Shown here: piece after piece, positions 42,169 through 51,674 of the stretch
How positions within the stretch are numbered: the stretch's first letter is position 1
Layout: every line of letters begins with the position of its first letter
Origin: Pararhizobium arenae
GTDB lineage: Bacteria > Pseudomonadota > Alphaproteobacteria > Rhizobiales > Rhizobiaceae
Length of the DNA: 64,000 nucleotides
Direction: 5' to 3'
NCBI RefSeq assembly: GCF_001931685.1
Contig: NZ_MOOY01000002.1
Coordinates: 496,001-560,000, forward strand
Made by a program: the position numbers and the translations under genes
Notes under the pieces: model-generated
Database searches by the model: none
What the model saw: only the letters and a program-made list of their open reading frames with translations
Told to the model about the DNA's origin: nothing

Positions 42169-44976
42169 CTACTGTCCAAGCCGTTCGAGAAGAGCGGGAA
42201 TGTGCACCTGATCCGCCTTGTAGTTGCCGGTCAGCATATACATCATGATGTTGACGCCGGCCCGGAAGGCATATTCGCGCTGCATCTCGTCCGGGGGCAC
42301 GGTTGGAAGCAGAGGCGCGCCGTTGCCGTCGATGGCCCAGGCGCCGGCAAGATCGTTGCCGGTGATCATGATCGGTGACACGCCGTCGCCGGTGCGGGCC
42401 GGGCGGCCCGCGTCCTCGGCACCGTTGTCCGGATGGGCCTCGATCCAGAGCGGGCTTCCGGTGTAGCGACCGGGAAAGCTCGAGAGCAGGTAAAAAGACT
42501 TCGTCAGCACATTGTCCGTCGGCACCGGCTCCAGCGGCGGGATGTCGAGATCGGCCAGGATCGCCTGCAGGCGTTCGGCATTCTGGCTTGTCGCGGCGCT
42601 GCCGCTCAGGGAGTTGAACTGGTCGCGGGTGTCGAACAGCACGGTACCGCCGGCACGCATATAGGCATCGACGCGGCTGATCGCCTGCGGACTCGGCATC
42701 GCCGCGTTGGCGGAGATCGGCCAGTAGATGATGGAATAAAGGGAAAGCTCGTCGCGGGAAATGTCCAGCCCGACCGGCGGGCCCGGTTCCAGCGTTGTTC
42801 GGTAGGTCAGGAAATCCGTAAGCCCGGCGAGACCGCGCTCGGAGATACGATCTACATCCGCTTCGCCGGTCACGACATAGGCAAGGTGGGTCTTGTCCAG
42901 TCGCGACAGGATGTTTTCATCGCCGGGCTTGCTGTCATCGGCATGGGAAACGTCAGGTACCAATGTAGCTACACTGAAAGCGGCCAAGATCGCCGCTGCC
43001 GCAGCGGCACGCGAGAGGCGCACGCGCGAGAACGTTCCAGCCATGAACAGCACGACCAGCGTATCAACAAGCGCCAGTGTGAGTGCGATGGCGAAAAGGG
43101 CGGGCTTCAGTGAAACCGTCTCCGCGCCGAGCAGCGGCTCGCTCGTATAGGCGAGGGAAAGGCCTTCGGTGTTGACCGGCATCAGTTCAGCGTTGGCGGC
43201 AAGCAGATTGAGGGCGGTGAACCCTTCTTCGGAGCCGTAAAGCCCTGGAGGATGTTCGGCATCGGCAACCGGCGTTGCTCCGGCTCGCGGCTCCAGCGGG
43301 CGGGCGCGGGCGGTTTCGCCAACGAGCACGCCATCGGCGTTGAGCAGGCGATAGGGCGCAAGCGTCTGACCGTTCGGCGCACCCTCGCTGGCAACACCGC
43401 CGCTGCGCGACATCTGCACGCTGCGGCGCAGCATCTCGACGAATGCGCCCGAGATCGGCAGGTTGGACCACGTCGCCTCGGCGCTGACATGGAACAGGAT
43501 GATACGACCGGAGCCCTGCGTCTTCGTGGTGACCAGCGGCGTGCCGTCGGCCAGGCTTGCCCAGGTGCGGGAGGAAAGATCGGCCGTCGGTTCGGCCAGA
43601 ACCTGTCGCTTAACGAGAATGCCTTCCGGCTTCGGCATGCCGGCAAACGGGCTCTGGGCAGGGTAATCGGCAAGCGGCTGTGGCTCGGCCCAGGAAAGGG
43701 CGCCGCCCAGCGCGCGCTCGCCCTGACGCAGCGTCACCGGCACCAGCGGATCTTCAGCAGGCGCTGCCGCCAGACGCGGGCCGGCAAAGCGGATCAGCGT
43801 ACCGCCATTTTCGATCCACTGCCCAAGCGGGCCATAGGTTTCGTCCGGCAGACGGCCGATATCGGCCATGATCAGCATGGACGGCTTCTGCGAGAGAAGC
43901 TCGGGAATGGCCACAGCAAGGTCGGCTTCGTTCGGCTGGACAAGATCGGCAAAGGGCGCCAGCGCCCGGTTGATGTAATAGAGCGGCGAAAGCAGGGGCT
44001 GGGACTGGTCGCGTGCCTCACCGCTCAGCAGGGCTACGCGCCGGCGGCGAAAGCCGTCGTCCAGCAGATAGGTTGCCCCGGCTGTGGCCTGACCGTCTAT
44101 GCCGATGCGGGAGAAATCGTTGCGCAGTTCGAACGGCGCGGTAATCGCCCCCCTAGCTGTTCCTTCGCCCGCGTTGAAGGACACGGTGCCGCTGGCGATC
44201 GCGCGGCCGCGAATGTCGTAGGCCGTCAGCGGAAGGACGCGGGCTCCGGCCGTATCCAACCGGCTCACGGAGATGGACATCGCATCCGCCTCGTTTGTCG
44301 AGGCCGTTATGGCAACGGCTTCCGGATTGCCGCCGATCAGGCGCAATTCGCCCGGCGAAAGCGAGGCAAGGTCGGCCATTACGTCATTTTCACCCGACGC
44401 CACACCATCCGAGATGAAGGCGATCGTGCCGGGTGGTGTTTCCTGCAAAGCCGTTGCGAGCGCCGTGAACGCAGCCTTCCTGTCCGGTGACAGCGGCTGC
44501 GGGGCAGCGGCGGCAAGGCGATTTCGCGCGTCATCCGGCGATGTGGGGACGGCATTGTGCTCGCGATCGGCGGTGAAGACGATCGAGACCGGGACATCGC
44601 GGCTTTCGGCGTCGGCGAGCAGGGCATCGATCGTGTTGACCCGCCGCTCCCAATCCGGGGCGGTCGCCCAGCTGTTGTCGACGAAAAGAACGAGCGGGCC
44701 ATTTGCGGAGAGCGTATTGGCGCGCGGGTTCAGCACCGGATCGGAAATGGCGAGAATGACAGCAGCCGCCATCAGCATGCGCAGGAGCGTCAGCCACCAT
44801 GGGCTTTTCGATGGCGTTTCTTCGCGCTTCAGAACGGTTGCGAGAATGCGCAGCGGCGGAAACGCTTCCGTGACCGGGCGCGGCGGCGTGAGGCGCAAAA
44901 GCCACCAGATGGCGGGCAGAGCCACCAGTGCAGCCAGCATCATGGGGTTGGCGAAGACGAGCGACAGGAAGCTCAT
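42169..44976 (-). CDS. BatA-like/DUF4159 membrane protein of the MoxR operon
   Basis: A 935-residue protein. Residues 1-85 hold the double-membrane-helix N-terminus typical of BatA-like proteins (FANPMMLAALVALPAIWWLLRLTPPRP, then LLRMLMAAAVILAISDP). A VWA-type domain follows (PLVLFVDNSWATAPDWERR, in which the usual DxSxS is reduced to DNSWA). There is another helix at about 655-675, and a C-terminal DUF4159 domain (about 715-935: SKPGDENILSRLDKTHLAYVVTG, GTVLFDTRDQF). The start at 44976 forms an ATGA overlap with the DUF58 gene. The altered metal-site motif suggests a VWA fold without normal Mg2+ binding. Confidence 0.85.
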   Translation of the reverse strand: MSFLSLVFANPMMLAALVALPAIWWLLRLTPPRPVTEAFPPLRILATVLKREETPSKSPWWLTLLRMLMAAAVILAISDPVLNPRANTLSANGPLVLFVDNSWATAPDWERRVNTIDALLADAESRDVPVSIVFTADREHNAVPTSPDDARNRLAAAAPQPLSPDRKAAFTALATALQETPPGTIAFISDGVASGENDVMADLASLSPGELRLIGGNPEAVAITASTNEADAMSISVSRLDTAGARVLPLTAYDIRGRAIASGTVSFNAGEGTARGAITAPFELRNDFSRIGIDGQATAGATYLLDDGFRRRRVALLSGEARDQSQPLLSPLYYINRALAPFADLVQPNEADLAVAIPELLSQKPSMLIMADIGRLPDETYGPLGQWIENGGTLIRFAGPRLAAAPAEDPLVPVTLRQGERALGGALSWAEPQPLADYPAQSPFAGMPKPEGILVKRQVLAEPTADLSSRTWASLADGTPLVTTKTQGSGRIILFHVSAEATWSNLPISGAFVEMLRRSVQMSRSGGVASEGAPNGQTLAPYRLLNADGVLVGETARARPLEPRAGATPVADAEHPPGLYGSEEGFTALNLLAANAELMPVNTEGLSLAYTSEPLLGAETVSLKPALFAIALTLALVDTLVVLFMAGTFSRVRLSRAAAAAAILAAFSVATLVPDVSHADDSKPGDENILSRLDKTHLAYVVTGEADVDRISERGLAGLTDFLTYRTTLEPGPPVGLDISRDELSLYSIIYWPISANAAMPSPQAISRVDAYMRAGGTVLFDTRDQFNSLSGSAATSQNAERLQAILADLDIPPLEPVPTDNVLTKSFYLLSSFPGRYTGSPLWIEAHPDNGAEDAGRPARTGDGVSPIMITGNDLAGAWAIDGNGAPLLPTVPPDEMQREYAFRAGVNIMMYMLTGNYKADQVHIPALLERLGQ

Positions 44977-45893
44977 AGTTGCCCCCCGTGCGTCGCCCGC
45001 GCCGGCATGCCGGAAAGATACATATGCACGGCAACCAGCGCCTCGGAGGCGAGGTGGTCCGTGCGGTGTTGCGTAAATGTCCAACCCAAATGACGAAGAT
45101 CCGTTCCGAGCGCGTCGCGGCGAGCGAAATAGGCGCGGCGGTAGTCTTCAGCGAGGATTTCCGCGCGACCGGCCGTCAGCTTGTCGCCGGTCTCGGGATC
45201 GGTGAACTCGGTGCGACCGGCATAGGGGAAGGTTTCTTCTGCCGGGTCTGCAACCTCGACCACATGGCCGCGAAAACCACGGCGGGCGAGCGGACCGAGG
45301 CGTGTCATGATCTCGTCGGCGGGGTCGAGAAAGTCCCCGATCAGCACCAGATCGCTCCAACCGCGGATCATGCCCGTTTCCGGCAAACCGCCAGAGAGCG
45401 GCGTGTGCATCAGGGCTGTCGCCAGACGTTCTGCGGCGTTGCGTGCCGAAAGCGGCTCCATCACGCCCGGGCAGCCGATGCGCTCACCGGAGCGGGCGAG
45501 GATTTCCGCCAGCGCCAGCATCAGCACCAGCGCGCGGCTCTCCTTGGAAACGCTGCCGAAGCGGGATTTGTACATCATCGAGGGCGAGAGATCGGCCCAC
45601 AGCCAAATGGTGTGGGCCGCTTCCCATTCTCGGTCGCGTACATAGGTGTGGTCGTCCCGGGCCGAGCGGCGCCAGTCGATACGAGCCAGGCTTTCGCCGT
45701 CGCTATAGGGTCGGAACTGCCAGAAATTCTCGCCGATGCCCCGCTTGCGGCGGCCGTGCCAGCCAGAGATAACGGTGTTGGCGATGCGCTTTGCCTCGAC
45801 CATGCAATCGGGGATCAGACGCGCGCGCATCTGCGCCCGCGACAGCACGTCGCCCGAAGGGGTACGCTCGACGATCTGCCCGATCGAGACCAT
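44973..45893 (-). CDS. DUF58 domain protein of the MoxR operon
   Basis: A 306-residue soluble DUF58 protein. The hallmark RPYSDGESLARIDWRRSARDD (about 61-81) lies upstream of a VWA-like part (TIWLWADLSPSMMYKS, about 94-109, with DLSPS as the metal-site DxSxS). DUF58 proteins nearly always accompany MoxR ATPases. It starts three bases after the moxR stop codon and overlaps the next gene, so the four genes form one transcription unit. Confidence 0.9.
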   Translation of the reverse strand: MVSIGQIVERTPSGDVLSRAQMRARLIPDCMVEAKRIANTVISGWHGRRKRGIGENFWQFRPYSDGESLARIDWRRSARDDHTYVRDREWEAAHTIWLWADLSPSMMYKSRFGSVSKESRALVLMLALAEILARSGERIGCPGVMEPLSARNAAERLATALMHTPLSGGLPETGMIRGWSDLVLIGDFLDPADEIMTRLGPLARRGFRGHVVEVADPAEETFPYAGRTEFTDPETGDKLTAGRAEILAEDYRRAYFARRDALGTDLRHLGWTFTQHRTDHLASEALVAVHMYLSGMPARATHGGQL

Positions 45894-45896
45894 CCA

Positions 45897-46910
45897 TCAG
45901 CCCTTGATTTGCTTGACGAGGCTGGAAATCACATCGCGAACCGACATGCCCTCGGCGCGGGCAGCGAATGTGAGTGCCATACGGTGCTGCAGCACCGGCT
46001 CGGCGAGCGCCACGATGTCGTCGATCGAAGGCGCAAGCCTGCCGTCATAGAGGGCACGGGCGCGGGCGCACAGCATCAGCGACTGACCGGCGCGCGGGCC
46101 TGGGCCCCAGGCCACGTTCTTGTCGGTAGCCGCATTGCCGTTGCCCGGGCGGGCGGAGCGCACCAGCGACAGGATCGCGTCGACCACCTTTTCGCTGACC
46201 GGCATCTGGCGAATGAGGTGCTGGATATCCTGAAGCTTTGCGGCATCGATCACGGCGCGGGCCTCTGCTTCATCGAGACCGGTGGTTTCAAGCAGGATTT
46301 GCCGTTCGGCGGCAAGCTCCGGATAGCCGACATCCACCTGCATCAGGAACCGGTCGAGCTGAGCTTCGGGCAGCGGGTACGTGCCTTCCTGCTCCAGCGG
46401 GTTCTGCGTTGCGAGAACGTGAAAAGGCTGCGGCAGGTCGTTGCGCTGGCCGGCGACGGTGACGTGATATTCCTGCATGGCCTGCAGAAGTGCGGATTGG
46501 GTACGTGGGCTGGCGCGGTTGATTTCGTCGGCCATGAGCAGTTGGGTGAAGATCGGGCCGGCGACGAAGCGGAAGGAGCGGCGTCCGTTCTCGTCCTGAT
46601 CCATCACTTCCGAGCCGAGAATATCCGATGGCATCAGGTCGGGCGTGAACTGGATGCGGCTGGAATTCAGCCCCAGAACCGTCGCGAGCGTCGTCACCAG
46701 CTTGGTCTTGGCAAGGCCGGGAACACCGACGAGCAGGGCGTGACCACCGGAAAGAACGGCCAGCAGCGTCTGTTCGATGACGCTTTCCTGGCCGAAGATG
46801 ACCTTGCCGACTTCCTTGCGGATATTGGCGATTTCCGCGAGCGCCTTTTCGGCTTCGGCGACGATCATCTTTTCGTCGACCAGCTTGTCCGAGGTCTTCA
46901 TTACACCCAT
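45897..46910 (-). CDS. moxR: MoxR-family AAA+ ATPase
   Basis: A 337-residue MoxR AAA+ ATPase. Walker A is GVPGLAKT (62-69), Walker B LLMADE (124-129) followed by the helix-2 insert typical of MoxR, sensor 1 in ATQNPLEQEGTYPLPEAQLDRF (the final Arg-Phe is conserved) and the C-terminal lid. MoxR ATPases are thought to act as chaperones for assembly of VWA-containing complexes. Start at 46910 (GGGAG eight bases upstream) rather than the far-upstream frame. First gene of the moxR-DUF58-DUF4159-membrane protein operon; divergent from the DUF1285 gene. Confidence 0.93.
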   Translation of the reverse strand: MGVMKTSDKLVDEKMIVAEAEKALAEIANIRKEVGKVIFGQESVIEQTLLAVLSGGHALLVGVPGLAKTKLVTTLATVLGLNSSRIQFTPDLMPSDILGSEVMDQDENGRRSFRFVAGPIFTQLLMADEINRASPRTQSALLQAMQEYHVTVAGQRNDLPQPFHVLATQNPLEQEGTYPLPEAQLDRFLMQVDVGYPELAAERQILLETTGLDEAEARAVIDAAKLQDIQHLIRQMPVSEKVVDAILSLVRSARPGNGNAATDKNVAWGPGPRAGQSLMLCARARALYDGRLAPSIDDIVALAEPVLQHRMALTFAARAEGMSVRDVISSLVKQIKG

Positions 46911-47069
46911 TGATCGTCTCCCTGGCCGCCGGGTCGAATCGCAAAATCCGATCTTTCCGTCTTCGAATTTCAATTTATGCTCCGGTCAGCGGCTGACAAG
47001 TCGCTGAGGGCGCACTATCTCGTGAGCGAGATGTTAATAAGCAAGAATAGGGCCAATCGGGACGGAACG

Positions 47070-47705
47070 ATGGCAGAAACCGAGATGAATCAAACAGCCG
47101 TCACAGCCGGTGACGCGGCGGGCCTTGCCGCCATGATCGCCCGTGCCGCGGGCCAGACCGGCGATAGGGCGAAGGGTCTTCCGCCGGTAGAGCGCTGGAA
47201 TCCGCCGTTTTGCGGGGATATCGACATGGAAATCCGCGCCGATGGCACCTGGTTTTACATGGGCACGCCCATTGGCCGGCAGCCGCTCGTGCGGCTTTTT
47301 TCGACGGTTTTGCGCAAGGACGAGGACGGCAGGACCTATCTCGTGACACCTGTGGAAAAAGTCGGCATCCGCATCGCGGACGCCCCCTTCATTGCCGTTG
47401 AAATGACCGCGACGGAGAAAGAGGGCGGTCAGGTGCTCACCTTCCGCACCAATGTCGGGGATGTGGTGGAAGCGGGAGCAGAGCATGAACTTCGTTTCGT
47501 CATCCATGGCGAAAACCGCGAGCTCAAGCCTTACCTGCATGTGCGCGGCCGCTTGGAAGCGCTTGTATCGCGTGCTGTGATGTATGAGTTGGTCGAGCTT
47601 GGCGAGGAAGCCGAGGTCGATGGCGTCACCATGTTTTGCGTACGCTCCGGCGGCGTCCTCTTCCCGATCATGCCGGCGGCCGAACTGAAGGCGCTGTCCG
47701 CGTGA
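47070..47705 (+). CDS. DUF1285 family protein
   Basis: A 211-residue soluble protein of the DUF1285 family. Diagnostic stretches are VERWNPPFCGDIDMEIRADGTWFYMGTPIGR (about 40-70) and DAPFIAVEM. The protein's role is unknown; structures of the family show a two-domain beta-rich fold that I recall only generally. It starts at ATG 47070 and overlaps the CoA pyrophosphatase gene by four bases (GTGA), which in turn overlaps the CCA transferase gene. This is a three-gene operon conserved in rhizobia to my knowledge. Confidence 0.88.
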   Translation: MAETEMNQTAVTAGDAAGLAAMIARAAGQTGDRAKGLPPVERWNPPFCGDIDMEIRADGTWFYMGTPIGRQPLVRLFSTVLRKDEDGRTYLVTPVEKVGIRIADAPFIAVEMTATEKEGGQVLTFRTNVGDVVEAGAEHELRFVIHGENRELKPYLHVRGRLEALVSRAVMYELVELGEEAEVDGVTMFCVRSGGVLFPIMPAAELKALSA

Positions 47706-48349
47706 GCGAGCCGCTTCTGAGCCTCCCGGATTTCTCCGCTGCCGATTTTCGCCGTCGCGCCATGAACCAGCGGGGCAGTCAGGCTGAGGATGCCTGGCGC
47801 GAGCATGGCGATTTCCTGCTCAATCCCGACTACGTCTCCTTCGTCGAAACGATGAAGCTGCGGGATGCCGCGGTTCTGATCCCCGTGATCGACGACGGGG
47901 ACGACGCTCGCGTTATCCTGACCCAGCGCACCTCGACGCTTCGAAAGCATTCCGGGCAAGTGGCTTTCCCGGGCGGTGCAATCGATCCCGGCGACGATAC
48001 GCCCGAGCGGGCAGCCCTTCGCGAGACGGAAGAGGAGATCGGTCTCGATCGCCGCTTTGTCGAGACCGTCGGGCGACTGCCGTCCTACATGGCACTGTCG
48101 GGATTCCGCATTACGCCCGTTCTGGCGGTCGTGGAGCCCGGTTTCGAGCTCACGCTCAATCCGACCGAAGTGGACGCCGCCTTCGAGGTGCCGCTGTCGT
48201 TCCTGATGAACCCGCGCAACCACGGTCGCGGTCGCGCGACGTGGCAAGGCAGCGAACGGCAATTCTATCGCATGCCCTATGGCGAGCGGAACATTTGGGG
48301 TATCACCGCCGGCATTATACGCATGCTTTATGAAAGGCTTTATGCATGA
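47702..48349 (+). CDS. Nudix CoA pyrophosphatase
   Basis: A 215-residue Nudix enzyme of the NudL/Nudt7 group that hydrolyses CoA or acyl-CoA to phosphopantetheine and 3',5'-ADP. The CoA-specific motif ILTQRTSTLRKHSGQVAFPGG (about 78-98) leads into the Nudix box with RETEEEIGL (about 111-119). The start is GTG 47702, coupled to the DUF1285 stop codon; ATG 47763 is an alternative that would shorten the N-terminus by 20 residues. Its ATGA overlap couples it to cca. Confidence 0.92.
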   Translation: MSEPLLSLPDFSAADFRRRAMNQRGSQAEDAWREHGDFLLNPDYVSFVETMKLRDAAVLIPVIDDGDDARVILTQRTSTLRKHSGQVAFPGGAIDPGDDTPERAALRETEEEIGLDRRFVETVGRLPSYMALSGFRITPVLAVVEPGFELTLNPTEVDAAFEVPLSFLMNPRNHGRGRATWQGSERQFYRMPYGERNIWGITAGIIRMLYERLYA

Positions 48350-49596
48350 CCTCCGTTGCCGCCGAGGCCTGGTTTGCTCAACCGGCGCTGAAACGCATCT
48401 TCGATCTCCTGAATGCTGATGGCGGAGAGGCGCGTGTGGTTGGCGGTGCCGTGCGCAACAGCCTGATGGGGCTCGACGCCAGCGATATCGACATGGCGAC
48501 AACGCTTTTGCCGCAGGAGGTGATGAAGCGTGCGGAGGCGGCGGGCATCAAGGCGGTTGCGACGGGCATCGATCATGGCACCGTCACCCTCATCATCGGC
48601 GGCAAGCCTTTTGAAGTCACGACATTGCGGCAGGATGTGGAGACCAACGGCCGACATGCGGAAGTGGCCTTTGGCACGGACTGGAAAGTGGACGCCAAGC
48701 GGCGCGATCTCACGATCAACGCGCTCTATGCCGATGCTCGCGGCGCGGTGATAGATCTCGTTGACGGCCTTCCCGACATCGAAAGCCGCACGGTGCGTTT
48801 CATCGGCGAGGCGGAAAAGCGGGTCGCGGAAGATTACCTGCGCGTGCTTCGGTTCTTTCGTTTCTTCGCCTGGTACGGTTCCGGCCGTCCCGATGCCGGC
48901 GGTCTTCGTGCCTGTGCAAGGGCGCGCTCCAAACTATCGAGTTTGTCGGCCGAGCGTGTCTGGTCAGAGCTGAAGAAGCTGCTTTCAGCGGAGGATCCGG
49001 GCCGTGCCTTGCTCTGGATGCGGCAGGCCGGTGTGCTGACCGAAGTTCTGCCGGAGAGCGAAAAATGGGGAATAGACGCCATTCCGGGACTTGTCGCGGC
49101 GGAGCGTGTTTTCGGATGGGCGCCTGATCCTCTGCTTCGTCTTGCATCTATTGTTCCGCCGGACAACGAGCGGCTTGGTGAGATGGCGAAAAGGCTTCGG
49201 CTCTCAAAGACGGAAGCCAGCTTTTTCACGGCATGGGCGGGCAGCCCGGCCGTTCCCGTCACGATTGCCGATACAGCCTTCGACCGCATGCTGTATCGAA
49301 GCGGTGCCGCTGGTCTCGTCACGCGCCTGAAACTGGCCTTGGCAGTTGCGCGCCAGAAAACGGAGAACGATCCTTCGCAGCTGCCAGAGGTTGCGCGACT
49401 GAAGCGGCTTTTGGCCCGCGCTGAGGCGTGGCAGAAACCTGTGCTGCCCGTGTCTGGCGCCGATGTATTGGAGGCTGGAGTGCCAGCCGGGCCGCGCGTG
49501 CGCGAACTTTTGCAGACGCTTGAAGATGGCTGGGTCGATGGAAACTTCAATGCTGACCGGGCAACGCTGGTCGCCCGGCTGAAGTCTTTGGTCTGA
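48346..49596 (+). CDS. cca: CCA tRNA nucleotidyltransferase
   Basis: A 416-residue class II nucleotidyltransferase adding CCA to tRNA 3' ends (or a poly(A) polymerase paralogue). The head-domain motif GGAVRN (33-38) and the metal-binding Asp47-x-Asp49 (DASDIDMAT) are present, followed by RRDLTINAL and EDYLRVLRFFRF. The alphaproteobacterial form has this length and is normally the CCA enzyme. It is third gene of the operon with DUF1285 and the CoA pyrophosphatase. Essential housekeeping function is expected. Confidence 0.93.
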   Translation: MTSVAAEAWFAQPALKRIFDLLNADGGEARVVGGAVRNSLMGLDASDIDMATTLLPQEVMKRAEAAGIKAVATGIDHGTVTLIIGGKPFEVTTLRQDVETNGRHAEVAFGTDWKVDAKRRDLTINALYADARGAVIDLVDGLPDIESRTVRFIGEAEKRVAEDYLRVLRFFRFFAWYGSGRPDAGGLRACARARSKLSSLSAERVWSELKKLLSAEDPGRALLWMRQAGVLTEVLPESEKWGIDAIPGLVAAERVFGWAPDPLLRLASIVPPDNERLGEMAKRLRLSKTEASFFTAWAGSPAVPVTIADTAFDRMLYRSGAAGLVTRLKLALAVARQKTENDPSQLPEVARLKRLLARAEAWQKPVLPVSGADVLEAGVPAGPRVRELLQTLEDGWVDGNFNADRATLVARLKSLV

Positions 49597-49617
49597 AGCG
49601 ATCATGGGAAGGTGCCA

Positions 49618-49803
49618 TCAGGCAGCCTTTGTTTCCTCGACAATCCTCATTTTGATGTTGTCGACCATGTTTTCGCGGATGATCGTTTCGCCGTGCGACT
49701 GACGCATGTGCTCGACAGCGCGGCGGACGACTTCCGCATCGCTATCGGCTCTTGTGTGCCAGTCACAGCCGGGAACCAGGGAACCGCATTCGAACAGTCT
49801 CAT
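49618..49803 (-). CDS. DUF1059 small protein
   Basis: A 61-residue protein of the DUF1059 family, with the N-terminal MRLFECGSLVPGCDWHTRADSDAEVVRRAVEHMRQSHG: two cysteines and two histidines of the CxxxxPGCxxxxxA type might bind zinc. AAGGAGG seven bases before the ATG (49803) is a very strong ribosome site, so the gene is real despite its size. Function unknown. It stands alone between cca and the DUF4168 gene; the 242 bases upstream hold only its promoter region. Confidence 0.88.
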   Translation of the reverse strand: MRLFECGSLVPGCDWHTRADSDAEVVRRAVEHMRQSHGETIIRENMVDNIKMRIVEETKAA

Positions 49804-50045
49804 GATTTTCCTCCTTGCCTTCATCCCCCTGAAGGATCCTCCGTCACATCAGGGCGTGCCGATGATAACCTGAAATCGGTCTGATTGGTTCCTCCTTTCG
49901 CAAACACCCTGCGAAAACCGTGCGGTATCTGCCCGATGACGGCCTCTTAATGGCCTAGCAATGCCCTTCTCGGGGTCACATTGCCGCCCAATGGGTCCCC
50001 GAACGTTAAGCCGGGCCTTGAAATGACCAAACGGAAGGAAAGCCT

Positions 50046-50450
50046 ATGACCCACATGCCCATCGCGGCGCTTACTGCTGCAGCCTGGAGCCTGATCGTCG
50101 TCAGCACGCCCGCCTTTGCGCAAGGGGCCGCAGAGCCGCAGGCCGCCGCACCGCAGGCGAGCACGCCAGCAACTGCGGCTATCAGTGAGCAAAAGCTCAA
50201 TGCCTTTGCTGTCGCCTATCTCAAGGTGGACAGCGTGCGCCGAGACTATGCCGCCAAGATCGGCGCCCAGAAGGATGCCGCCTCCCGCCAGAAGCTGCAG
50301 AACGAGGCAAACAAGCAGATGATCAACGCGGTGCAGAACTCTCCGGACATGACGGTCGAGGAATACAAGACCATCGTCAGCACCGCGCAGACAGACCCCG
50401 AAGTGGCGCGAAAGGTACAGGAGAAATTGAAGGCGAACGCCGTGCAATAA
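50046..50450 (+). CDS. DUF4168 exported protein
   Basis: A 134-residue protein with a signal peptide (1-25, cleavage after AFA), an Ala/Pro/Gln-rich spacer (26-45) and a helical DUF4168 domain (about 47-130). The mature part is rich in Lys, Gln and Ala and lacks cysteines, likely a periplasmic three-helix protein. GGAAGGAAAG lies before ATG 50046. Function unknown. It ends 160 bases before apt with no clear terminator between. Confidence 0.85.
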   Translation: MTHMPIAALTAAAWSLIVVSTPAFAQGAAEPQAAAPQASTPATAAISEQKLNAFAVAYLKVDSVRRDYAAKIGAQKDAASRQKLQNEANKQMINAVQNSPDMTVEEYKTIVSTAQTDPEVARKVQEKLKANAVQ

Positions 50451-50610
50451 GGCGGTTCGCGACTGCGGGGCGGGGGCGCGAGTTCCTGCTTCGCATTTCT
50501 GAGATTGCCGCGCAGGCATCTCCCGGTGGGTCGAGAAAGCACTATAGAAAGATGCCTGTTTGGTGCTATGGCTGGCGCTCCTTGAATGAGACGTCGCGCA
50601 AAGGCATACC

Positions 50611-51153
50611 ATGAGCTCCCTAAAGCAGGATCTGATCGCTTCCATCCGCAACATTCCGGACTATCCGAAGCCGGGCGTGATGTTCCGCGATATCACCACC
50701 ATGCTCGGCAATGCGCGCAGCTTCCGTCGGGCGATCGACGAGCTGGTTCATCCCTTTGCCGGCCAGAAGGTCGACAAGATTGCCGGCATCGAGGCGCGCG
50801 GTTTCATCCTTGGCGGCGCGATGGCGCACCAGATGTCCTCTGGTTTCGTTCCGATACGCAAGAAGGGCAAGCTGCCGCACGATACCGTGCGCATCGCCTA
50901 CAGCCTCGAATATGGCGTCGATGAAATGGAAATGCACCGCGATGCTTTGCAGCCCGGCGAAAAGGTGATCCTTGTGGACGACCTGATCGCGACCGGCGGA
51001 ACAGCCGAAGCGGCCACGAAGCTTCTTCAGCAGATGGGCGCCGAGATCGTAGCCGCCTGCTTCGTCATCGACCTGCCGGAACTCGGCGGCCGCAAGAAAC
51101 TCGAAGCGCTTGGCGTCAATGTTCTGACGCTGGTCGAGTTCGACGGTCATTGA
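50611..51153 (+). CDS. apt: Adenine phosphoribosyltransferase
   Basis: A 180-residue purine salvage enzyme turning adenine and PRPP into AMP. The PRPP-binding motif [13 protein letters not shown] is at 119-131, the adenine-side loop [12 protein letters not shown] at 59-70. Normal length. The ribosome site is weak (AAAGG about nine bases before ATG). A short stem-loop follows the stop codon. Confidence 0.96.
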   Translation: MSSLKQDLIASIRNIPDYPKPGVMFRDITTMLGNARSFRRAIDELVHPFAGQKVDKIAGIEARGFILGGAMAHQMSSGFVPIRKKGKLPHDTVRIAYSLEYGVDEMEMHRDALQPGEKVILVDDLIATGGTAEAATKLLQQMGAEIVAACFVIDLPELGGRKKLEALGVNVLTLVEFDGH

Positions 51154-51165
51154 TATTCCCCATCT

Positions 51166-51189
51166 AGGCCGTCGGCTTTCCGACGGCCT
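51166..51189 (+). terminator. Stem-loop after apt
   Basis: AGGCCGTCG (51166-51174) pairs with CGACGGCCT (51181-51189). No long T-run follows on the plus strand; it may serve both apt and the convergent MaoC genes. Confidence 0.6.
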
Positions 51190-51203
51190 CTGATTCAGGG
51201 AAA

Positions 51204-51674
51204 TTATGGAAACTCGATCACCTTGCTTTCGAAGCGGATGACGGTTTCGCCAGTCTGGTTTTCTCCCTCATTGAGAATGGTGTTGATCCGCCAGCCCGGG
51301 CGCGAGGCCAGTTCCTTGCTTTCAAGGAACGTCACGTAATAGCTGACCGTATCTCCGGCATATACCGGCTTTAACCATTGCAGATTGCGAAAGCCCGGCG
51401 AGGGGCCAAGCTTTGGCGCCGCGATGCCTTCGCCCGCAAGGCGCTTCATCTCGCCGATCCAGTACGGCACGAAGCATTTCATCCAGCCTGCGGCCGTATG
51501 CCAACCGGAGGCACAGAGGCCACCGAGCAGGGACGATTTGGCGGCTTCGGGATCGAGGTGAAATGGCTGCGGATCGAAATCGCTGGCAAAACGGATGATG
51601 TCTTCGGCAGAGAACGTCAGGCTTCCGATCAGGGCGCGGCCCTTGCCGCCATAGAGCGCTTCCATGGTCATCAT
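51204..51674 (-). CDS. MaoC-like hot-dog-fold dehydratase, copy 1
   Basis: A 156-residue MaoC-family protein. The core FASDFDPQPFHLDPEAAKSSLLGGLCASGWHTAAGWMK (about 28-65) includes the hydratase-2 style Asp/His catalytic site (D33-P-Q-P-F-H-L-D). It could hydrate an enoyl-CoA or keto/enoyl thioester. It overlaps the next MaoC gene by four bases (ATGA, 51671-51674). The two products probably form a heteromer, as tandem single hot-dog hydratases often do. Substrate unknown. Confidence 0.88.
   Translation of the reverse strand: MMTMEALYGGKGRALIGSLTFSAEDIIRFASDFDPQPFHLDPEAAKSSLLGGLCASGWHTAAGWMKCFVPYWIGEMKRLAGEGIAAPKLGPSPGFRNLQWLKPVYAGDTVSYYVTFLESKELASRPGWRINTILNEGENQTGETVIRFESKVIEFP

Noticed and set aside
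44979-46913. 644-codon plus-strand frame across moxR and the DUF58 gene
   Set aside because: Shadow of two recognised genes; crosses their junction with no start signal.
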